Shown: positions 4,610-10,440 of the stretch, piece after piece
How positions within the stretch are numbered: the first letter of the stretch is position 1
Layout of the letters: each line of letters begins with the position of its first letter
From: an uncultured Desulfobacterium sp.
GTDB lineage: Bacteria > Desulfobacterota > Desulfobacteria > Desulfobacterales > Desulfobacteraceae
Direction of reading: 5' to 3'
Length of the DNA: 10,440 bases
NCBI GenBank assembly: GCA_937124525.1
Contig: CAKZLA010000326.1
Location: forward strand, 1 to 10,440
The notes under the pieces: model-generated
What the model saw: the letters and a program-made list of their open reading frames with translations, nothing else
Told to the model about the DNA's origin: nothing
Databases searched by the model: none
Translations under genes and position numbers: made by a program

Positions 4610-6676
4610 ATGATAAATTTAAAAAATGAACAACAAATCAATATGCTCATAGCCTTTTTTTTATTGGTTGTTCTTACATTCATCATATATGGCAATACCT
4701 TGAATTCATCTTGGCACCTTGATGATTATGATAATATAACAGAAAATTCAAAACTGCATATGGAAAATTTGCAATTAACCTCAATTGTTCAATCTTTTTT
4801 TGCTAAACCACATAGCAACATTGAAAATCCAAAATTGTATAGACCCGTCGCATGTCTGACCTTTGCTTTTAACTGGTATTTTGGGAAAGACAATGTTTTG
4901 GGATATCATTTGGTCAATATATCCATTCATATTATGACAGCTTTCTTTCTTTTTTTGTTTATTTTAAACATATTTGATGCACCAGTATTAAAAAAACAAA
5001 CATATGGGGATAAGTATTTTGTAGCACTTCTTGCTTCTTCTCTTTGGGTTATTCACCCCATTCAGGTTCAGGCAGTGACTTATATTGTACAACGTATGGC
5101 TTCCTTGGCTACTATGTTTTATATATTAGGTTTATATTTTTATTTGAAGGGAAGATATTTTAAGGAATTAAAAGCGTTTATCCACTATTCTGCTGTGTTT
5201 ATATGCTTCTTTTTTGCAGTGGGGAGCAAGGAAAATGCAATTACCTTACCCCTATCTATTGTTTTGATTGAAATAATATTTTACCATGATCTGGATAGTT
5301 TAAAGAAACGGCCAGGGTTTATTATACTCTCATTAATTGCCTGCGTTACTTTTACGTTTGCTGTCGGTGTCGTGTTTTTCTTAAATGGAAAGCCTCTGCA
5401 AATTCTGGATGGATATTCCGGTAGATCCTTTACTTTCATAGAGAGGCTTCTCACCGAGCCCAGAATTATTATGGGATATCTTAGCAAGATATTTTATCCC
5501 ATTGCCTCCCGATTTTCCATTGAATATGATATTAACGTGTCAACTTCACTCTTCGAACCATGGACAACCTTCCCTTCTATCATTGCAATAAGTGGGAGTA
5601 TTGCATTAAGCTTGTTTTTTTTGAAGAAACGGCCTTTTATTTCATTTGCTATTCTTTTTTTCTTTTTAAATCATATTATAGAATCTTCTATCATACCCCT
5701 TGAACTTGTTTTTGATCATCGTAATTATCTGCCTTCATTGTTTTTATTTTTGCCGGTTTCTATTGGTGTACAAAAAATAATCAGCGTGTATAAAAATAAA
5801 AATATGATTTTTTATAGTATCTTTATTGCTTTTATGATTTTGTTGCTGATTGGTTTGGGTTTAGGAACTTATACATGGAATATGGCATGGATTAATGAAA
5901 AGGCGCTATGGGTAAACGCCTCCAATAAGGCCCCATTTAGAAGCAGAACAGCTCAAAATTTGGCAAAATATTATTATTTCAAAATGGGTGATATTGATAA
6001 TGCTATCGGTTTGTATCAGAAATCTATGGGGTTAAAAGATGCAAAACCTAAATATTCAAAATTTTCAGCTTTAAAAAATATTGCAGGATTGTATTATCAA
6101 AAAAAAGAATATCAGAGGGCACTTTTTTATATTAACAAAGCTACCGAGATCTATCCAGAAGCTGGTGATGCGCATTTTAAAAAAGTTCTAATCCTTGTTC
6201 AATTGGGAAAATTCAATGATGCTAAAAAAAATATAGATCTTTTATTATCGAAATATGAAAAAAATGAGACTTATTCTTTAATGAAAGGGCGTATACTTCT
6301 TCTTATGGGGCAACATATTAAATCCATTAAATATTTTAGAATTTCTCTAAAAAAAAATCCTTATAACTATGATACTAACATATATTTAGGTGCCGCCTTA
6401 AGCTTGTTAGGTGAATATGAAAAAGCTGATACGCGTTTAAAAACAGCGTTTAAAATACAGCCGGGAAATATGCAACCATTATTGGGTCTGATTGAGAATA
6501 GCTATAGATCAGGAAATGATTTTAGACTCGATTTATATACTTCAAATTTGCTATCGAATTTTACCGTTGGACAAATAGAAAAGGAATTAATGAAATTAAA
6601 CAGAGACAATCTGACACTAAAATTATCAAAAAAGATATTATATCATGCTATCTTTACGAAGTTGCCTACAAATTAA
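4610..6676 (+). CDS. TMTC-like GT-C membrane glycosyltransferase with C-terminal TPR repeats (copy 1)
   Basis: A protein of 688 residues with two parts. The N-terminal ~430 residues are polytopic, with about ten hydrophobic segments. After the first one comes WHLDDYDNI (Asp38-Asp39), the double-acid motif placed in the first outer loop of GT-C enzymes. Next come 'LYRPVACLTFAFNWYFG', HPIQVQAVTYIVQRM (149-163), GSKENAITLPL (Lys207) and HRNYLPS (370-376). These match the layout of eukaryotic TMTC O-mannosyltransferases (HP-x-EAV, KE-x-GITV, LYLPS motifs), which take sugar from a polyprenyl-phosphate carrier. The last ~215 residues hold five or six TPRs, probably extracytoplasmic and used to bind an acceptor protein. 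It is the first gene of a plus-strand operon, and 39 bp separate it from its paralogue. Protein O-glycosylation, perhaps of the divergent pilin, is inferred; sugar and acceptor are unknown. Confidence 0.87.
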   Translation: MINLKNEQQINMLIAFFLLVVLTFIIYGNTLNSSWHLDDYDNITENSKLHMENLQLTSIVQSFFAKPHSNIENPKLYRPVACLTFAFNWYFGKDNVLGYHLVNISIHIMTAFFLFLFILNIFDAPVLKKQTYGDKYFVALLASSLWVIHPIQVQAVTYIVQRMASLATMFYILGLYFYLKGRYFKELKAFIHYSAVFICFFFAVGSKENAITLPLSIVLIEIIFYHDLDSLKKRPGFIILSLIACVTFTFAVGVVFFLNGKPLQILDGYSGRSFTFIERLLTEPRIIMGYLSKIFYPIASRFSIEYDINVSTSLFEPWTTFPSIIAISGSIALSLFFLKKRPFISFAILFFFLNHIIESSIIPLELVFDHRNYLPSLFLFLPVSIGVQKIISVYKNKNMIFYSIFIAFMILLLIGLGLGTYTWNMAWINEKALWVNASNKAPFRSRTAQNLAKYYYFKMGDIDNAIGLYQKSMGLKDAKPKYSKFSALKNIAGLYYQKKEYQRALFYINKATEIYPEAGDAHFKKVLILVQLGKFNDAKKNIDLLLSKYEKNETYSLMKGRILLLMGQHIKSIKYFRISLKKNPYNYDTNIYLGAALSLLGEYEKADTRLKTAFKIQPGNMQPLLGLIENSYRSGNDFRLDLYTSNLLSNFTVGQIEKELMKLNRDNLTLKLSKKILYHAIFTKLPTN

Positions 6677-6715
6677 TTGCTTGAAAGATGATTTTTTGAA
6701 CTATAGGGGGATCTT

Positions 6716-8848
6716 GTGGCTTTGAAGGATGTCTTGAATAGTATGTCGTACCAAAGACAAATATTTGCTCTTTTATTGATATCTATTTTTATTTTTCTTA
6801 TTTACAGCAACACTTTTGATGCCTCTTGGCATTTTGATGATTTTGGTAATATCGTTGAGAACCCTAAACTTCACATCTCAGATTTTTCTCCAAATTCCAT
6901 AATAAAAAGCCTTAGTGCATCCATTAACGGAGGATATTACAACGGTCAAACTTTTTATCGCCCATTGGTTATGTTCTCCTTCGCTTTAAATTGGTATTTT
7001 GCAAAATTAAATGTTTTAGGATATCACCTCGTCAACACCATGGTTCACATTACGGCTGCCTTTTTATTGTATTTAACCATATCTAAGTTATTAAATACCC
7101 CCAATATGGGAAATAAATTTAAGGCCAATTCCTTTTCTATTTCTTTTCTGTCAGCAATTATATGGGCGATTCACCCCATTCAAATCCAGGGTGTGAGCTA
7201 TATTGTACAAAGGATGGCATCCATGGCTGCCATGTTTTATGTTGCGTCTTTATACTTTTATCTTACAGCTCGATTATCTTCATCTTTAAAAATTCGTTTT
7301 ATTTTTTATCCATTGTTTTTCTTGAGTGGGATTTTGGCGGTTGGGTGTAAAGAAAATGCTGCGCTTATCCCGTTGAGTATTCTTCTTGTGGAAATTATAT
7401 TTTTCCATAGATTGGAGCAAATATCTTTTCAAAAGAAAATGCTTTTCGTGTTGGGAGGCATTCTCAGTATAATGTTTTTAATTGGTGCTGCATCTTTGTT
7501 TTATAAAACCCCTTTTGGTTTATTGAACGGTTATACTCATAGACCGTTTAACCTATGGGAAAGATTGATGACTGAATCCAGGATTTTTATTCTATATTTT
7601 AAGCAGATAGTTTATCCTGTGGCCTCAAATTATTCAATTGTACATGATATCAAAATATCTAAATCTCTATTTTATCCCTGGACTACCTTACCGTCCTTTA
7701 TTGCAATTACATCTCTCTTGGGCATTGGTGTTGCTAATATCAAAAAATGGCCATTGGTGAGTTTTGCCATATTGTTTTATTTCCTGAATCACCTTGTGGA
7801 GTCCACCATCTTTCCTTTGGAATTGATTTTTGAACATCGAAATTATCTACCCTCAATGTTTCTTTTTCTTCCTGTTGCAGTGGGCTTGCATAATGCCCTG
7901 ACTTTTTATAGAAAAAAAAATCAGTTGATGTTTTCTTTGATTGCAATTAGCGCAACTGCTTTCTTGTTTTTAACTGGTTTTACTACCTATATCCGCAATT
8001 TTGACTGGCAGACGGAAGAGACACTTTGGAAAGCGGCTATTAAAACGGCACCGGGTAACCCCAGGTGTTATCAAAATTTGGCAAGCCTTTATTATCAACG
8101 GAAGGGGGGGTATGACATTGCCATTGCATTAAATAAAAAAGCCTTGACTCTGGAGGATAAAAGGCCTGATTATTCCAGGATGGTTTCCTATGACAACCTT
8201 CAATTTAACTATATGCAAAAAAAGGAATTTGATAAGGCCGTTTTTTATGGACAAAAGGCTGTGGAAGCCTACCCTGATTCCAATAATGCCAGATATAATT
8301 ATATTGTCAGTCTGCTTTCCACGAATCGGCTGGAGGAGGCAGAAAAACAAGTTGATATTCTGATTCATGGGAAGAAACGACCGGATATTGCTTATCTCTA
8401 TCTGAAAGCTCATCTGATGTTAAAGATGGACAGGCCCCATGAAGCAAAACCCTATATTTTGAAATCATTTAAACTATCACCCCTGAATGCCAAATCTCAA
8501 ATGTACCTTGGATTATACCATTTTCACCTTCATCATTCAGACAGGGCAGATCATTATCTAAGGCTGGCCATTGATGGCATGAGCTTTGATGATCAATTGT
8601 TTTTATATTTTGTGCTTGTTGAAAATGCGATTAATTCGGGCCGTTTCGATATAAAAAACATTTATTTAAACCAAATTTTATCTCGGTTTACCCTGCCGGG
8701 AATCTTAAGTAAAATCACAGAAATGGAAGGAACGGACTTTTCAATGGTTGATATCTCCTTCGGAAGGTTGAGGGAGTCTATAAAACTTACAATAAATGAA
8801 ACTGCTGCAAAATTGGCGGAAACAGGGGCTTTGGATTGTTCTTTTTAA
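6716..8848 (+). CDS. TMTC-like GT-C membrane glycosyltransferase with C-terminal TPR repeats (copy 2)
   Basis: A protein of 710 residues, paralogous to the gene just upstream along its whole length. It has the same landmarks: WHFDDFGNI (Asp41-Asp42), 'FYRPLVMFSFALNWYF', HPIQIQGVSYIVQRM (153-167), GCKENAALIPL (Lys212) and EHRNYLPS (His374). TPR-like repeats run from about residue 449 to 640, for example 'AVFYGQKAVEAYPDSNNARY' and 'AKPYILKSFKLSPLNAKSQM'. It adds a C-terminal tail of about 60 residues after the repeats that copy 1 lacks. The start is a GTG at 6716 with AGGGGGA four bases upstream; the later in-frame ATG at 6743 has no such site. It arose by tandem duplication followed by considerable divergence, most of all in the TPR half, which suggests different acceptors or sequential sugar additions. 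The enzyme class is well supported; the substrates are unknown. Confidence 0.87.
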   Translation: MALKDVLNSMSYQRQIFALLLISIFIFLIYSNTFDASWHFDDFGNIVENPKLHISDFSPNSIIKSLSASINGGYYNGQTFYRPLVMFSFALNWYFAKLNVLGYHLVNTMVHITAAFLLYLTISKLLNTPNMGNKFKANSFSISFLSAIIWAIHPIQIQGVSYIVQRMASMAAMFYVASLYFYLTARLSSSLKIRFIFYPLFFLSGILAVGCKENAALIPLSILLVEIIFFHRLEQISFQKKMLFVLGGILSIMFLIGAASLFYKTPFGLLNGYTHRPFNLWERLMTESRIFILYFKQIVYPVASNYSIVHDIKISKSLFYPWTTLPSFIAITSLLGIGVANIKKWPLVSFAILFYFLNHLVESTIFPLELIFEHRNYLPSMFLFLPVAVGLHNALTFYRKKNQLMFSLIAISATAFLFLTGFTTYIRNFDWQTEETLWKAAIKTAPGNPRCYQNLASLYYQRKGGYDIAIALNKKALTLEDKRPDYSRMVSYDNLQFNYMQKKEFDKAVFYGQKAVEAYPDSNNARYNYIVSLLSTNRLEEAEKQVDILIHGKKRPDIAYLYLKAHLMLKMDRPHEAKPYILKSFKLSPLNAKSQMYLGLYHFHLHHSDRADHYLRLAIDGMSFDDQLFLYFVLVENAINSGRFDIKNIYLNQILSRFTLPGILSKITEMEGTDFSMVDISFGRLRESIKLTINETAAKLAETGALDCSF

Positions 8849-9984
8849 AAACAAAAAAAATGGCACCACTTATTTTCAGACCCGGAAATATTTATTTGGC
8901 AGTTCTTTGCTTCGCCATTCTTTTTATTTGCACTTGTGTTATAATATTGAGTTTGGTTCCCCCCATCAGCAGAGATGCCCTTGTGCATCATTTGGCAATA
9001 CCAAAACTTTACCTGGAATATGGCGGTTTTTTCCCGTTGCCATGCATGTCTTATTCTTATTATCCCATGAACCTTGACCTTATATATATGGTGGCGCTGT
9101 ATCTGGGGTCTGACATAGCGCCTAAGTTCATTCATTTTTCCTTTGCTTTGATGACGGCGGTATTAATTTACAAATATTTAAAAAAACGCTTGAATACCAG
9201 TTGGGGACTTTGGGGTGTAATTCTTTTTTTGTCTATCCCCATTATCATAAAGCTTTCCATCACCGTGTACGTTGATTTAGGCTTGATTTTTTTCTCCACT
9301 GCTGCTTTGCTTGGTATATTGAAATGGATTGAAACAGATTTCAAAGTTAAATATCTGCTTTTGTCAGGTATCTTTTGTGGATTGGCCATGGGTACTAAGT
9401 ACAATGGCTTGATTGTTTTTTTTCTTTTGACGTTGTTTGTGCCTTTTATTTATTCTCGCTTTAAAAATGGGACTTCTAATTCTCAGATTAAAGCCCTTGG
9501 GGCTGGTTTGATTTTTGGATTAATGGCCCTTATTGTTTTTTCTCCCTGGATGATCCGAAATTATACCTGGACCCGAAATCCTGTTTATCCTCTGTATAAC
9601 AAGTTTTTTGACGTACAAATGAACCCGTCGTGTCCCATTCGGTGGAAAAGTGAAAATTCAAATAAAATTGAGAAAGATAAAATAACTTTTGGACGTTTTG
9701 CTTATCGGAAATTCATGTATGGTGAGAAGTGGTGGGAGACGGTTTCGTTGCCTATCAGGATTTTTTTTCAGGGTAAGGATAATGATTTTCAGTTTTTTGA
9801 TGGGAAGCTTTCTATTTTATTATTGTTGCTGCCTCTATTTTCTTTTGTGCCTATTGCTGGCAGCACTGACCCATATAAATATGAAAAAAAAATTTTGGCC
9901 TCATTTTCAATTTTGTTTATTTTTTTTGCCATTTTTGGCAGTGTTGTCAGGATAAGATATCTTGCACCGATGATCCCTTGTATG
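8836..9984 (+). CDS. PMT/ArnT-type GT-C glycosyltransferase, C-terminally truncated at a chimeric join
   Basis: A polytopic membrane protein. The native part, about 383 residues, has an N-terminal helix and an outer loop PPISRDALVHHLAIPKLYLE (Asp47 in the usual GT-C acidic position). Then follow 'YYPMNLDLIYMVALYLG', several helices, 'GLAMGTKYNGLIVFF' and 'FSPWMIRNYTWTRNPVYPLY'. This is the pattern of phospholipid-carrier-dependent glycosyltransferases (GT39/ArnT-like). Near 9985, after 'RIRYLAPMIPCM', the sequence turns into GC-rich DNA of unrelated origin. The frame stays open there by chance to 10398, but that tail is not part of the protein. The TTG start at 8836 has AGGGG 7 nt upstream and overlaps the previous gene by 13 nt; an ATG at 8860 lacks a ribosome site but is possible. 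It belongs to the same operon as the TMTC-like pair, and a shared sugar pathway is inferred. Confidence 0.82.
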
Positions 9985-9995
9985 AGGCCGTCAGC
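9975..9995. other. Probable chimeric join 3 (AT-rich core to very GC-rich piece)
   Basis: Within about 20 bases the sequence goes from strongly AT-rich with T-runs to strongly GC-rich with CGCG-type words. The plus-strand glycosyltransferase is interrupted mid-fold, and a minus-strand crotonase N-terminus begins reading into it. Two genes broken at one point, with a change in composition, indicate a join between fragments of different organisms. Confidence 0.8.
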
Positions 9996-10109
9996 GCGGG
10001 CCGCAAACATGCCGGGATCGAGCGCGTTCATCTTGTCGCCGCGCGTGAAGCGCACCTGCGCCACGCCGTTGTCGCCCAGTTCGATGGAAACGCGATCGTT
10101 GAACTGCAT
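9985..10109 (-). CDS. Enoyl-CoA hydratase/isomerase (crotonase) family protein, N-terminal fragment
   Basis: Only about the first 40 residues remain, beginning MQFNDRVSIELGDNGVAQVR and continuing 'FTRGDKMNALDPGMF'. The pattern 'V..I....GVA.VR..R.DKMNAL' is the usual opening beta-strand region of crotonase-fold enzymes, which act on acyl-CoA thioesters. The catalytic loops that would confirm the reaction are missing. The ATG at 10107-10109 has GGAGAGAGG about 7 nt upstream. After about residue 36 the frame passes into antisense of the glycosyltransferase gene, so its apparent 60-odd extra residues are not real. GC-rich codon use points to an alphaproteobacterial or similar source. The family is likely; the substrate is unknown. 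Confidence 0.6.
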
Positions 10110-10198
10110 GCTGAAACCTCTCTCCGCAACTGTGCGCCCCTTGGTACCCATCGGGCGGGCCATGTCCAGTTGCCGCGTGCCGGCAGCGGCACGGGCGG

Positions 10199-10440
10199 TC
10201 AGGCGCATTGCGCCTCGCAGGGAATGGCCGCGGGCCGGGCCGCCAGCCGGTAGCCGCCTTGCGGATGCGTTTCCACCAGCCAGCTCCAGGCGGAGACCGC
10301 CAGCTTGGCCCGGAGCCGCGAGACATGCACGGCGAGCGAGTTGGTTTCGGGCGGATGCTCGATCCGCCACACATCGCGCAGCAGCTGGCGGCGGGTGATC
10401 GGCATGCCGCGCGCTTCGGCGAGCCGCCAGAGCAGGCCGA
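10199..10440 (-). CDS. OmpR/PhoB-type winged-helix DNA-binding domain, C-terminal part of a regulator (5' end beyond the window)
   Basis: About 80 residues are visible, entering from the right edge as 'GLLWRLAEARGMPITRRQLL'. Then come 'RDVWRIEHPPETNSLAVHVS' with the recognition helix 'SLAVHVSRLRAKL', and the wing 'LVETHPQGGYRLAARP'. This is the standard order of the Trans_reg_C domain of two-component response regulators, which bind promoter DNA after phosphorylation of a receiver domain. The receiver, if present, lies outside the window, so a stand-alone winged-helix regulator cannot be excluded. The stop is at 10199-10201. It is followed by 89 bp and then the crotonase fragment on the same strand, so the two belong to the same GC-rich source DNA. 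The internal ATG at 10405 is not the real start because the domain sequence continues upstream of it. Confidence 0.8.
   Translation of the reverse strand, partial: GLLWRLAEARGMPITRRQLLRDVWRIEHPPETNSLAVHVSRLRAKLAVSAWSWLVETHPQGGYRLAARPAAIPCEAQCA

Noticed and set aside
9789..10370. A 193-residue minus-strand protein joining a Pro/Ala/Arg-rich stretch, the crotonase N-terminus and a Lys/Asn-rich end.
   Set aside because: The first part is out-of-frame reading of the regulator gene and the last part is antisense of the glycosyltransferase. Only the crotonase opening from 10109 is real.
9985..10398. Continuation of the GT-C glycosyltransferase frame as a Pro/Ala/Arg/Ser-rich C-terminal domain.
   Set aside because: It is antisense to convincing crotonase and winged-helix coding sequence in GC-rich DNA, where long chance frames are common. 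The family has no such tail.
1..10440. Natural genomic island or mobile element as an explanation for the composition changes.
   Set aside because: No integrase, transposase, tRNA end, target-site duplication or terminal repeat is visible, and each boundary cuts genes on both sides.

Overview
The window looks like a chimera of at least four unrelated pieces of DNA. Most of it (about 1140-9985) is one AT-rich segment with dense genes. Its type IV pilins, a TPR protein with an ABC-2 transporter, and large GT-C membrane glycosyltransferases suggest a Desulfobacterota-type (deltaproteobacterial) host. That assignment rests on the style of the proteins and on composition, not on a marker gene. The flanks differ in base composition and protein style: 1 to ~850 carries a ParB-like-domain protein that resembles Chloroflexota sequences as far as I can recall; ~840 to ~1138 carries a piece of a small conserved protein of gammaproteobacterial style; ~9985 to 10440 is very GC-rich and carries ends of an enoyl-CoA hydratase-like gene and an OmpR-type regulator, as in Alphaproteobacteria. 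Genes are broken at all three joins.

Layout of the core segment. On the minus strand, reading leftwards from ~4360, a well-matched sigma-54 promoter precedes a type IV pilin-like gene (3914-4306). A strong hairpin and then a second pilin-like gene (3361-3753) follow. Further left is a compact operon of a membrane-anchored TPR protein (2584-3279), an ABC ATPase (1665-2591, overlapping by 8 nt) and an ABC-2 permease (1135-1653) whose C-terminus is cut off at a join. On the plus strand, diverging from the pilins, are two tandem paralogous TMTC-like membrane glycosyltransferases with C-terminal TPR repeats (4610-6676 and 6716-8848). They are followed by an overlapping third GT-C enzyme of PMT/ArnT type (from 8836), cut off at the right-hand join near 9985.

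Working model (inference): the divergent halves form a pilus locus. The pilin pair is exported and cleaved by a prepilin peptidase elsewhere in the genome. The three GT-C enzymes could transfer sugars from polyprenyl-phosphate carriers to a periplasmic acceptor, and the Ser/Thr-rich pilin beside them is the obvious candidate. The TPR/ABC module may help pilus or surface assembly, but its substrate cannot be read from sequence. No RNA genes, CRISPR arrays or insertion sequences were seen.
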